Shown: in pieces, positions 45,952 through 53,933 of the stretch
Layout: each line of letters opens with the position of its first letter
Numbering within the stretch: the stretch's first letter is position 1
Source of the DNA: Nitrospirota bacterium
GTDB lineage: Bacteria > Nitrospirota > Nitrospiria > Nitrospirales > Nitrospiraceae
Assembly (NCBI GenBank): GCA_018971525.1
Contig: JAGXAR010000008.1
Coordinates: 23,136 to 87,135 of the forward strand
DNA length: 64,000 nucleotides
Reading direction: 5' to 3'
Made by a program: the position numbers and the translations under genes
The notes under the pieces: model-generated
What the model saw: the letters and a program-made list of their open reading frames with translations, nothing else
Told to the model about the DNA's origin: nothing
The model's database searches: none

Positions 45952-46007
45952 AAGGATGTGTGAAATATGAAGGTGGTTTTCAAAAGAATACCAACGAGAA
46001 ATCTTTT

Positions 46008-47192
46008 TCAGCCCCGTCGCGTGGTGACTGCTGCTACTAGCCAAGCGCCTGTCCATTTACAGCCTTCCCAAGACAGGTGGCAGGCCCGGGCGATGTAAGA
46101 CATGGTAAGACCCATGGAGCTGGACATCCCATAACGTTGGGCCATGTATTCGGGAGATGGAAAAAGAAGTGCATAAACGTACTGGATTTTTGGTCGAAGG
46201 CCGCGTAACGAGCATAGAAGTGCAAACTCCTCTCGCCCGTTTAGTGACGATTGAGCCAACAGATGATCTCGCATCTGGTGAGGGGGAATCGAGGGAGTTG
46301 GTTGCGCAGTACCCAGAAGACGGCTCATGGTTGAGTCGGGGATGGTGGAATTGAAGTGATGCATCAATGTCGCCAGCACATCGGCAATGAGGCCGGCCTG
46401 GCCCATCGCCTGAGCCTGTTGCACGAATACGTTCCAGTCCAGGGGGGATCGCTTCCGGCGGATCAGCGTATCCAACTCGTAATACCACAGGAGCGGCGTG
46501 TGCTCGCCTTTATGAATAAGGTGGAGGCAGAGATGAAGTACAAGGTCCGCTTGGCTCAGCGTCCAGGTGTCTATATTCATCAATCGCTGCCTCACGGCTC
46601 GTGCCCATACCGGCTCCATGGCGGCGGTGGCGACGAACGGTGGATAGACCAGGGTCCAATGAGGTTCGACAATGACACCATGCCGGGGGTGAATGAACTC
46701 GAGCGAATAGGAATAGGCTTCCAGGAAACCTGGTCGTTGTTCGTGCGGCGCATAACCGAGCCGGTCGAAGATCTCCTTGATGGCTGACAGGTCTTCTCGA
46801 TGAACGAGTAAGTCAAGGTCGTCCATCCGACGCATTGAACAATCGCCGTACAATTGCACAGCGAACATCGGGCCACGAATCGGAATGCATGCAATGCCTC
46901 GCTCCTGGCATGCGGCCAGGATACGTCCGAGCTCTTTCGTCAGGAGCAGGTTCCAGGCTGTTTGCCGGACCATCTGTTGTGTGAGGAGATTCAGCAAATG
47001 GATGGGGATGAGGTGCTGGTGGTTGAGATTGTTGAGCCAGCGAAAGAGTATGGCAGCTATCCGCTGGGCAATTGCCTCCTCGATGATCGTCTCCCAGGAA
47101 TGGTGCGGGAAGGCCGCGAGCTGATCTTTCTCCGTCTGCCCCTCCCTCAACAGGGCCATCAGAAAGGGATGCACCGATGGGAGGGTCAGCAT
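46008..47192 (-). CDS. Nucleotidyltransferase-like protein of the lasso cluster (PF14907 type)
   Basis: 394 residues of the uncharacterised NTP_transf_5 type. It has IPIRGPMFAVQLYGD, then the metal site MRRMDDLDLLVHREDL (DxD, near 125) and EFIHPRHGVIVEPHW (near 170), and a helical C-terminal region. Proteins of this family are frequent in lasso peptide clusters such as the paeninodin type, where they have been linked to further modification of the peptide. Its start overlaps the stop of the kinase-like gene by 7 bp, so it is the last gene of this operon. Confidence 0.85.
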   Translation of the reverse strand: MLTLPSVHPFLMALLREGQTEKDQLAAFPHHSWETIIEEAIAQRIAAILFRWLNNLNHQHLIPIHLLNLLTQQMVRQTAWNLLLTKELGRILAACQERGIACIPIRGPMFAVQLYGDCSMRRMDDLDLLVHREDLSAIKEIFDRLGYAPHEQRPGFLEAYSYSLEFIHPRHGVIVEPHWTLVYPPFVATAAMEPVWARAVRQRLMNIDTWTLSQADLVLHLCLHLIHKGEHTPLLWYYELDTLIRRKRSPLDWNVFVQQAQAMGQAGLIADVLATLMHHFNSTIPDSTMSRLLGTAQPTPSIPPHQMRDHLLAQSSLNGREEFALLCSLRGLRPKIQYVYALLFPSPEYMAQRYGMSSSMGLTMSYIARACHLSWEGCKWTGAWLVAAVTTRRG

Positions 47193-48187
47193 GACATCGC
47201 TAGATCGCGGAGGACGGCAGTGTGCACGGCAGGAAGTGCCGCGAGTGAATCAGGGACCGTCAAGCGGCGAACCGGGATCTGGGTGACGAGACGATGGAGA
47301 AAATCGAATTCTCGCATCAACATGCGGTGATCCAGAATATCCAGCTTGAACGCGAGTGAGAGAAGCGTCATGAGCGCTTCCCGCTCCGCGAGGGGGTGCA
47401 TCTCGGGAGTGGAGGCTGGGATCGCATGCGCGGCGTCGCTTGAACCCAGCACGTAGATGCCGGCTAATGGAACGGCCGAGGCGTAAAAGGGTGTCGCGGA
47501 GAGAGCGGCGGTGAATCGCTGCTTGGGGGTGTAGTGCGCCACCGGCGCACAAGATCCAGTCGTGCCAAAGATGGCGTCGATTGCATCATCCCAGAGCCTG
47601 AGACCAGGATAGGCGGGGACAGCGACAATGTCTCCGCCGCGAGCGTCGAGGACGACACAGTCATCGGTTAATACGGAGTATCCCGCGGACAGAAAACTTG
47701 CCGCCAGGGTTGATTTCCCTGTGCCGGTCGGACCAACGAATGCACAGGCTCCATAGGGCGTGACGACAGCGGCCCCATGCAAAACCTCTTTCCCTTTGTG
47801 GTTGAGTACGAGAGGGAGGACCTGATCCAAGAGAAGGTGGCGCAATGTGTGCGGGGGCGTCTGCTGCTGTGGAACGCAGCGAATCGAATCACTCGACGTG
47901 TCGAACACAAAGCTGGCCAGATTTGGAAAGTGCAGGAGGTAGCCAGAGGAGACCTTGGCGCAACGCAGCCAGGGTGTGCCGTCGGCAAGCGAGACGGTCA
48001 GGTACCAGGATGAGGGTGAGGGGATGGGCTCGTCGGACGACGAAAACAGGATTCGCAGGTCGGTGTCCTCCGCAGTATCCGGAGATGGGGTCTGTTCCAA
48101 TTCGTCCAGTGGCGCGGTACAACTCAGAATATGGCCGTACGCGCGATACCGCATCGCTGGATCCTGTCGATGTGCCACAACGGTCAT
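47186..48187 (-). CDS. HPr-kinase-like protein of the lasso cluster
   Basis: 333 residues. The C-terminal half (about 135-300) has a Walker A GPTGTGKST (near 153), TDDCVVLDARGGDIVAVPAY and PGLRLWDDAID, as in HPr kinase homologues that accompany lasso peptides. The N-terminal half is variable and lacks a recognised domain. In paeninodin-type clusters the homologue phosphorylates the precursor's C-terminal Ser. Here the precursor ends in Ser-Cys-Leu, so the acceptor is not obvious. It overlaps its neighbours by 4 and 7 bp. Bifunctional HPr kinase/phosphorylase is unlikely because the family's N-terminal domain is missing. Confidence 0.85.
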   Translation of the reverse strand: MTVVAHRQDPAMRYRAYGHILSCTAPLDELEQTPSPDTAEDTDLRILFSSSDEPIPSPSSWYLTVSLADGTPWLRCAKVSSGYLLHFPNLASFVFDTSSDSIRCVPQQQTPPHTLRHLLLDQVLPLVLNHKGKEVLHGAAVVTPYGACAFVGPTGTGKSTLAASFLSAGYSVLTDDCVVLDARGGDIVAVPAYPGLRLWDDAIDAIFGTTGSCAPVAHYTPKQRFTAALSATPFYASAVPLAGIYVLGSSDAAHAIPASTPEMHPLAEREALMTLLSLAFKLDILDHRMLMREFDFLHRLVTQIPVRRLTVPDSLAALPAVHTAVLRDLAMSC

Positions 48188-49329
48188 GCCGAATATCTGG
48201 TGACGACTTCGGCCGCAAAGGTGGCCGCGTTGGAGAGGGAAGGAAAGAGGTCGGGATGACGACGAAGAAGCTCACGTTCGATCTGCGCCAGGGGTCGTAT
48301 CCCGTCGCAGAGCGTCAGCACGGTCAGACGGGCCCTGCCCCAAGGGGTGAGGGTTGGCACGAAGGCCGGGTGCGTACGCTGCAAATCTTCCCTGGCAATG
48401 AGCATGCCTTTCAGCGTGGAATGGGTAAAGCGAAGGTGCTCTGCTTCAGGGCAATCCCGCTTTCGAATTTCGACCTTCCAGGTCACGGCGATTTGCACGG
48501 GGAGGATCTGCATGGTCACTGTCACGGAATCACCCGCTTGGACATGGACGGGTCGGTCGAGAGGAAAGAAGACGTTGCGCCGGTCAACACGCTGCTCCCT
48601 TAACGGCGAATTCGACATTGTGACCGAGGGAGACAGTTGAGCCACGAACCAACAGCCCAGGCCATGCAACGTTCCCGTTCGGGTAATCGTCAGCGTGCAT
48701 CCAAAGTGAAGGGGCTGGGAGCCCGAGGTGCTCGGGTCCACGGAGAAAGGCTCCACCGACAAGCCCAGTAACTGTTCGGGGAGCAGTTTGACCGGATAGC
48801 CCGTATTCGATGCGAGCGCTCGGGCTGAATGAACGTCGATTCCCGCAGGGGACCCATTCCAGAATTCAACCTGCTCCCACAGCGCCTCATGTTCAACGGG
48901 GGCGATGCAGAAGGTGATGCGTTGCGGAATCGTCACGCCGCTTGGTTTGAGGAAACGGCGGCGGGCGTCGCTGAAATAGTCGAAGAGGCCCGCCTCGAAT
49001 CCGAAGTGCCCGATCTGGTCGGCGAGGATTACATCGGCCGGCTCGGGCAAGTCGACCCGCGTCGAAAGTCCCTTGATGAAACGAATCCGGTCTGCGAATC
49101 CGTTGGCCTGACAGATGTCACGAGCCAGTTCGATCAGGCTGGTTTCCTCAATCGAATAGACGCGTTTTGCTCCAGCCTGACAGGCCAAGAGGCCTAAGAC
49201 ACCGGTTCCGCTGCCAAGGTCAACCACGACCGCGCCCGGCATGACCGACTCCTGAATCGCGCGACGGAACGCGGTGAGACGGATCTGATCCTCTAAATAG
49301 TGGCGATGTTCATCGACTACGAGCGACAC
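48184..49329 (-). CDS. PRMT-like methyltransferase with a PqqD-like C-terminal tail
   Basis: 381 residues. The N-terminal class I SAM-dependent domain (about 8-150) has HYLEDQIRLTAFRRAI, VVDLGSGTGVLGLLA and YSIEETSLIELA, the arrangement seen in protein arginine methyltransferases. The double-Glu loop reads ADQIGHFGFEAGL, so the first Glu is replaced. The middle is a beta-barrel-like region as in PRMTs. Residues about 318-378 (VLTLCDGIRPLAQIERELL, RHPDLFPS) resemble the helices of a PqqD-like peptide-binding domain. It stands directly downstream of the lasso precursor gene, so peptide methylation is the natural guess. The residue modified is unknown. Confidence 0.8.
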   Translation of the reverse strand: MSLVVDEHRHYLEDQIRLTAFRRAIQESVMPGAVVVDLGSGTGVLGLLACQAGAKRVYSIEETSLIELARDICQANGFADRIRFIKGLSTRVDLPEPADVILADQIGHFGFEAGLFDYFSDARRRFLKPSGVTIPQRITFCIAPVEHEALWEQVEFWNGSPAGIDVHSARALASNTGYPVKLLPEQLLGLSVEPFSVDPSTSGSQPLHFGCTLTITRTGTLHGLGCWFVAQLSPSVTMSNSPLREQRVDRRNVFFPLDRPVHVQAGDSVTVTMQILPVQIAVTWKVEIRKRDCPEAEHLRFTHSTLKGMLIAREDLQRTHPAFVPTLTPWGRARLTVLTLCDGIRPLAQIERELLRRHPDLFPSLSNAATFAAEVVTRYSA

Positions 49330-49398
49330 AGCAGGGACTCCGCGGAGGCAAAGGTTCGAGGGTCGCGCAAACTGGTTGGATCTTGTGGCCTGCTCAGG

Positions 49399-49566
49399 CT
49401 AGAGACAGGACGTGGCCATGAACATCCCTGACCCACCATCCGGAAACGCGCCGCTTGGGGCACCTTGAGTCAATTTGGCAATGTCGCCGTACTCCACAAG
49501 GGTCGGTGTTGCGTAGGGTTTCTTTGGCCGAGTCTTCTCCGGATCTGCTTCAGTCTCTCGTGTCAT
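49399..49566 (-). CDS. Lasso peptide precursor
   Basis: 55 residues. The leader (about 1-34) carries KPYATPTLVEYGDIAKLTQ, matching the YxxPxLxxxGxxxxLT pattern read by PqqD-type recognition proteins, with Thr at the penultimate leader position. The core of 21 residues begins GAPSGAFPD, so Gly1 can close on Asp9 in a 9-residue macrolactam. The tail G10-L21 has two Gly, Ser12, Met14, Phe15, Met16 and ends Ser19-Cys20-Leu21. A strong GGGAGGGG ribosome binding site precedes the ATG at 49566. A longer frame upstream is ignored for that reason. It sits between cyclase and methyltransferase genes. Confidence 0.9.
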   Translation of the reverse strand: MTRETEADPEKTRPKKPYATPTLVEYGDIAKLTQGAPSGAFPDGGSGMFMATSCL

Positions 49567-49616
49567 AGGGGCCCCTCCCTCTGTTGAGCGATTGTACCGA
49601 ACTCCTTGCGCGATGG

Positions 49617-51572
49617 CTAGGCAGAATATGATGACGCGACTTCCTGGCGGGTCGGCAGATCGGGATGCTCGCGATGTTCCGGGAAGAGCGTGCGAAACCA
49701 TAGCTCGACCCCAAAAATCATCCAGAGAGGAGCCACGTGAAACCGATAGGCCTCGTCCCCACGGTTGTAACAGTGGGCCATCGTTTGATAGGTGGTCAAG
49801 ATTTTTCCCCCATCAACCCATCCCACAGAGGCAAGGGACAGAGACTGGAAAATGGCTTCGCTCGATTCCGTGAGGAGGGCTTGGGCAAACATGCAGGAAA
49901 AGTCGGCTTTCTGGACTCGTTCGCGCACCGATGTCGGGAGTAGCTCGCCCAGGGCTTTGCGCAGAATGAACTTTGGCCTGTCCCGCCACCGTTGCTCTTC
50001 CGGCAAGGCGAGAGCAAATTCAATGATGCGTCTGTCGTTAAATGGATGGCGTTTCTCCAAGGCAAAGGACGATGAAGCACGTTCGTCCAGCTCGATCCCG
50101 TGAATGCCGAGGCCCTGTACAGTGGACCGGAATAGGTCTTGCTGGGCATAACTGGAAAAGGGCGGTGCGAAGGAGGCCTGGCGAATGCGGTCCTGCATGT
50201 GCGTCCGGTGCCAAAACTCAGGGGATATCCAGTCGGGAATGTTGGTGCGTCCGAGGAGCCATTTTCCAATATTCCGACAGGATTGAGGAATGAGCGGGAG
50301 GAGACCGAATTGCACAAGCGGCACTGAGAAGAGGTCGCATGAGGAGCGGTCACAGTACAACGGGCGATCTGCATGGAGCCGTCGGAGCAGTGCTCCGAGC
50401 TTCAACGTGCGGAGCAGGTCGGCGTAATGAAAGAAGCTGCCGGTAAGCCATTCGTCTCCCCCGGATCCTGTCAGGATCACCCGGCAACCCTGCTGCTGAG
50501 CCAATGCCCGAAGCGAGTTGCTCATGGCGCCGTTCGGGTGGTCGGGAAGGTCATGGTAACGGAGTACATCGTCCAGAAAGCCGTCCAGGGCTGGTGCCTG
50601 CGCACGGATGCGGTGTGAAGGGAAGGGGCCCTGTGCGGTCACGTCGTCGATGAACCCGCGTTCATCGCAAGGCAGTCCCGGGAAAATGAGGGAGAAGGTA
50701 TGGAAGCGATCTCGGTCTTGCGGATTCGTTCGAGAGAAGGCTTGCAGGAGGCTCACCACAGATGAGGAGTCGAGGCCGCCGCTCAACTCCAGGCCGATGG
50801 GCTTCTGACTACGCAGACGGCATTGCACGGCCCTGCTGAAGAGCTCGTGAAAATGCTCAGCATAGTCGTCGTCATTCGAATAATCGATCCGGCGGTGCGG
50901 ATCGATCGTCCAATAACGGAGCGTCTCGTTCTTACCCGGGCGAATGACGAGAACGTGAGCCGGTTCAAGCCGGTGGATCCCCTCGTAGAGAGTCTCGGCA
51001 TTGGTGACGACGTTTCCGGTCAGGAACTCGGCGACCATCGCTTCATTGGGACGGCGAGGGGGCGCCTCCTGTTCAAAGAGCGGCGGAATTTCGGATGCCC
51101 AGCATACGGTTGTTCCCCGAAGGCAGTAATAGAACGGCTTAAGGCCTAGAATGTCCCGCGCGCAGAACAGCTGCTGGCGTTGTCCATCCCAGACCACCAG
51201 CGCAAAGTCGCCGATGACGTGTTCGGGACAATGCGCTCCCCAATGCTGATAGGCGCGGAGCATCAACTCTGCATCCGTATTGGTGCGAAGGTGGAAGCCT
51301 GCGGCATCCAGGGAGGCGGCGAGGTCTTCTCGATTGTCAATCCGTCCATCCAACGTCAGGCAAAGAGTTCCCGTTTCATCCAACCAGGGTTGCCGTTCAT
51401 CGAGCGATTCCGGAGTCGTATGGAGCATCACATGGCCTACGCCCACGGACCCTCTAATCCAGTAATCCGAAGCGTCAGGTCCACGGTGGACAAGCCGATT
51501 GATCATACGCTGGAGAAGGGTTGGATCAGCCGGTTTTCCGTCGAGGTGATAGATTCCGGCCAGTCCGCTCAT
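49617..51572 (-). CDS. Lasso peptide cyclase (asparagine synthetase-like, B/C type)
   Basis: 651 residues. It adenylates the core's acidic side chain and joins it to the free N-terminus. The glutaminase-like N-terminal domain starts MSGLAGIYHL, so the catalytic Cys2 of asparagine synthetases is Ser, as expected for a cyclase that uses no ammonia. The synthetase domain has the PP-loop ELSGGLDSSSVVSLLQ (near 260) and LTGSGGDEWLTGSFF (near 370). Length and layout match the lasso C proteins. The start overlaps the peptidase gene's stop by 4 bp. Confidence 0.93.
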   Translation of the reverse strand: MSGLAGIYHLDGKPADPTLLQRMINRLVHRGPDASDYWIRGSVGVGHVMLHTTPESLDERQPWLDETGTLCLTLDGRIDNREDLAASLDAAGFHLRTNTDAELMLRAYQHWGAHCPEHVIGDFALVVWDGQRQQLFCARDILGLKPFYYCLRGTTVCWASEIPPLFEQEAPPRRPNEAMVAEFLTGNVVTNAETLYEGIHRLEPAHVLVIRPGKNETLRYWTIDPHRRIDYSNDDDYAEHFHELFSRAVQCRLRSQKPIGLELSGGLDSSSVVSLLQAFSRTNPQDRDRFHTFSLIFPGLPCDERGFIDDVTAQGPFPSHRIRAQAPALDGFLDDVLRYHDLPDHPNGAMSNSLRALAQQQGCRVILTGSGGDEWLTGSFFHYADLLRTLKLGALLRRLHADRPLYCDRSSCDLFSVPLVQFGLLPLIPQSCRNIGKWLLGRTNIPDWISPEFWHRTHMQDRIRQASFAPPFSSYAQQDLFRSTVQGLGIHGIELDERASSSFALEKRHPFNDRRIIEFALALPEEQRWRDRPKFILRKALGELLPTSVRERVQKADFSCMFAQALLTESSEAIFQSLSLASVGWVDGGKILTTYQTMAHCYNRGDEAYRFHVAPLWMIFGVELWFRTLFPEHREHPDLPTRQEVASSYSA

Positions 51573-52015
51573 GTGGATAACCGAAGGATAAGCGCATAGC
51601 GGGTCGTGAAGGAGCGCCGGTCGCCCAAGACGATGCCCCCTCGTTCGCCCCAGGCATGTCCTTCCAGAGTGGCAGTGTTTTTGCTGATGCCGAGACAGAG
51701 TTTGACCGATTCTCGCCGCGCGGATAATAGCGGGAAGAGGAGAAGGGAGCGTGGGAGACAGCGACCATCTCTGTGACTCAGCGCAGTCGCCAGGTCGATC
51801 AGCGTGACTAATCGAGCCATTGTGCAGCGAGCATGGAACAAATGGTCCTGGCTGAGCCGGGGAAATGAGGCGTTGCGCGACAGGAGGGAAGTGAGGCGCG
51901 GGAGAGCCTCGGTGGTGAGAACGACTCCGAGCCCAAGAGACAGTGCGATAAGTTGGAGTAGCAGTGTCTGTTCGACGAGCGTGAGATTAGCGAGCCGTCT
52001 GAGTGTGCTCAGCAT
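51569..52015 (-). CDS. Lasso leader peptidase (transglutaminase-like B2)
   Basis: 148 residues. The C-terminal half has the papain/transglutaminase-like catalytic Cys in GRCLPRSLLLFPLL (near 85), the His in LEGHAWGERGG (near 118) and VLGDRR, as in lasso B2 proteins that remove the leader. The N-terminal 45 residues are hydrophobic (LLLQLIALSLGLGVVL), perhaps a membrane anchor as in proteobacterial-type B proteins. It overlaps the recognition-protein gene by 29 bp and the cyclase gene by 4 bp. Confidence 0.9.
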   Translation of the reverse strand: MLSTLRRLANLTLVEQTLLLQLIALSLGLGVVLTTEALPRLTSLLSRNASFPRLSQDHLFHARCTMARLVTLIDLATALSHRDGRCLPRSLLLFPLLSARRESVKLCLGISKNTATLEGHAWGERGGIVLGDRRSFTTRYALILRLST

Positions 52016-52271
52016 CGGTCGTGAGTAACCCCTTGGCTAGAAGCTGATCGATCAGGGCGGCCACGTCTTTCTGAAGCCGGAGCGCGTCAACATCGTATTC
52101 GGCGAGGAGGGTTTCGATGACCAATTTGGTTGAGCCATGTTCGGCAACAAGGTGCCAGAGGCGAGTGCCCACTGCATCGAGCCCGAAATAGGTGCCCGTG
52201 CTGAGATTCAGCAGCACGGATTCCCCTGCCAAGTCACGACATACCACATCGTCAGCGATACGGAGGTGCAT
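51987..52271 (-). CDS. PqqD-family RiPP recognition protein (lasso B1)
   Basis: 94 residues from ATG 52271. Features are LRIADDVVCRDLAGESVLLNLSTG, then YFGLDAVGTRLWHLVAEHG and a helical C-terminus (VAALIDQLLAKGLL), the classic PqqD winged helix-turn-helix that binds the leader peptide's YxxP region. The open frame continues 84 codons upstream, but family length and a promoter at 52306-52334 inside that stretch place the true start at 52271. There is no clear ribosome binding site. It is probably the first gene of the lasso operon. Confidence 0.9.
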   Translation of the reverse strand: MHLRIADDVVCRDLAGESVLLNLSTGTYFGLDAVGTRLWHLVAEHGSTKLVIETLLAEYDVDALRLQKDVAALIDQLLAKGLLTTDAEHTQTAR

Positions 52272-52305
52272 GAGTGATGTCCATGTTACGGAGAATAATG
52301 GCTCC

Positions 52306-52334
52306 ACGATAGCCTCAGGTTGAGGGAGTGTCAA
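52306..52334 (-). promoter_or_regulatory. Candidate lasso operon promoter
   Basis: Minus strand TTGACA (52329-52334), 17-bp spacer, TATCGT (52306-52311), a near-consensus vegetative promoter. It lies about 35 bp before the PqqD start codon and 59 bp after the end of the glycosyltransferase gene. Confidence 0.55.
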
Positions 52335-52392
52335 GACGCTCGGGTACGCAAGAAGGTCACTGCGCGTGAGCGAGCGGGCAGGGCCAAGGTTT

Positions 52393-53475
52393 CTACAGTA
52401 ACCTTGCCAGAATTGTGGCTGCGTCCGCTGCGCCTGTTGTTGGGAGAGGGGACGCCGTGGGCATCGGGAGATCACAGACCTTTCTAAGTGCAGTTTCCCA
52501 CCGAGCGTGGGTGAAATCCTCATTCGTTAATTCCACGCCGCGTCCGTAGCGATGGAGATAGTCGACCAGTGGCTGTTCGTCGGCAAAATTGTATCGGCGG
52601 ACGTACACGACCGGCTGTTGAAGTGCGACGGCCTCAACAATGGTGCCGTATCCAGGTTTGGTCATGATGATGTCGACAGAGGCAAGAAGGGTCTTAAAGG
52701 AGAATGGAAGCGCAGTCGTGGAGTGAATGCGGGAATATCCTGGTGGGACCGGGCCATCGAATAGGAAGCGATAGTGGCGCAGCTGTTCCATTTGTTCAAG
52801 CGGAAGGGATGTCAGAGGAATACCGCCGAATCCCACGAGGACCGTTCGTTCGTTGGGTGCCAGGGCGAGGGCCGAGGCAAGCCGGTCTCGTTCAGGGGAG
52901 GCGGGGCTAGCTATCGGGCCGATTTCGATGATATTGAAGAAGATATCGATTTTGGGAGCAGGGGTGATGCGAAGTGCCATGTGAGCTTTCGCATAGGAGT
53001 CACGGATGCACTGAATCAACTGCTGGTGTGAATTGCCTGATGCGTGAGAGTACTCCTTGAGCACGAGGTCCCAGGTAAGGCTCGCCAAGGCGACAGTCGG
53101 TATCTGTGCGCGGGAACCAGCCTCGATGGCAAGGTAGGGTATGTCCGCGATGACCAACGCGGGTGATGCCGCCTGCATGGCGGCGACTTCGTCGGACAGT
53201 CGTGCTTCCCAGGTTTTGTGAAAGCGATGGTGCGCAGCCCAGGTTGCCTCGATGTCGATCTTGAGGGGGCCGTCTTGGACACAGCCGACATCTTGCTGCA
53301 CCGGTTGAAGGTCCCATTGAATCGTCAGGCGGTCTCGGAAAAACGAGGCAGGGACCGTGGTGCGGAGGATAGCGGTCACACCGGGAACGAGGGTGCTCAG
53401 GGCGTTGAGCACGGGCACGACTTGGGCTGCGTGACCGTATCCATGTCCTGAGATCGCACACCAGATTAGCGGCAT
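52393..53475 (-). CDS. GT-B glycosyltransferase-like protein
   Basis: 360 residues. The N-terminus CAISGHGYGHAAQVVPVLNAL matches the GHGxGH start of MurG-like glycosyltransferases and of plant arabinokinase N-terminal domains. The C-terminal half has TVLVGFGGIP, VDIIMTKPGYGTIVEAVALQQPVVYV and DEQPLVDYL, the donor-sugar site of GT-B enzymes. Donor and acceptor are unknown. It is on the same strand as the lasso genes with a 121-bp gap holding a promoter, so it may be read through into the operon or be independent. Glycosylation of the lasso peptide is possible but unproven. Confidence 0.8.
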   Translation of the reverse strand: MPLIWCAISGHGYGHAAQVVPVLNALSTLVPGVTAILRTTVPASFFRDRLTIQWDLQPVQQDVGCVQDGPLKIDIEATWAAHHRFHKTWEARLSDEVAAMQAASPALVIADIPYLAIEAGSRAQIPTVALASLTWDLVLKEYSHASGNSHQQLIQCIRDSYAKAHMALRITPAPKIDIFFNIIEIGPIASPASPERDRLASALALAPNERTVLVGFGGIPLTSLPLEQMEQLRHYRFLFDGPVPPGYSRIHSTTALPFSFKTLLASVDIIMTKPGYGTIVEAVALQQPVVYVRRYNFADEQPLVDYLHRYGRGVELTNEDFTHARWETALRKVCDLPMPTASPLPTTGAADAATILARLL

Positions 53476-53476
53476 A

Positions 53477-53702
53477 GTAAGGTGCTGAAAATCTCCTCAA
53501 CGTCGTTCTCGACTCATCGAAATCCTCAACGGGGACCCGGCCGCCTCACCGACTCGGCGGCGCGCACAGACGTGGTGCTCCTTATTCGTCGCACCATGCG
53601 CCCCAGAGGGTACGACTCCGGTTTCGACTCGCCTGCGGCCTTGTTGAAGAAGCGTTATGAGCACCCTGAAAGAGATGCGTTAGGCCGTATGCCCCTGGCT
53701 TA
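53477..53702. repeat. Degenerate copy of the long intergenic repeat (copy 6)
   Basis: Lies between the glycosyltransferase and the 66-residue protein genes. GCGCCCCAGAGGGTAC and GCCTTGTTGAAG followed by GAGCACCCTG match, in inverse orientation, the CAGAGGGTAC and TTTTGAGCATCCTG modules of copy 4, but with many differences. The ends are eroded. Confidence 0.45.
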
Positions 53703-53900
53703 GCTGTTGGAGTAGTCCGACTCGATCGGTGCGATATTGTATTGCAGCTCGAGGTCGAACTCGTCGATCAATTCATTGGCCGTGGCAGCGCCGAGATCGG
53801 AGCGCACCTCGTTGATCACAAGATCGATTGCCATCCCGGCCTGTGCCCCGTACTGCGTCATCGCCGATTCGATTCGCTGTCTGGCTTCTTCGATTTTCAT
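53700..53900 (-). CDS. Small acidic protein, unknown
   Basis: 66 residues, acidic, predicted helical: KIEEARQRIESAMTQYG, then IDLVINEVRSDLG and ANELIDEFDLELQYNI. There is no signal peptide, membrane segment or known motif. GGAGCGCC precedes the ATG. It lies 33 bp downstream of a TPR gene on the same strand and may be co-transcribed with it. I do not recognise a family. Confidence 0.6.
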   Translation of the reverse strand: MKIEEARQRIESAMTQYGAQAGMAIDLVINEVRSDLGAATANELIDEFDLELQYNIAPIESDYSNS

Positions 53901-53933
53901 GGGGCGCTCCTTGCTCCATCACGATCCGATTCG

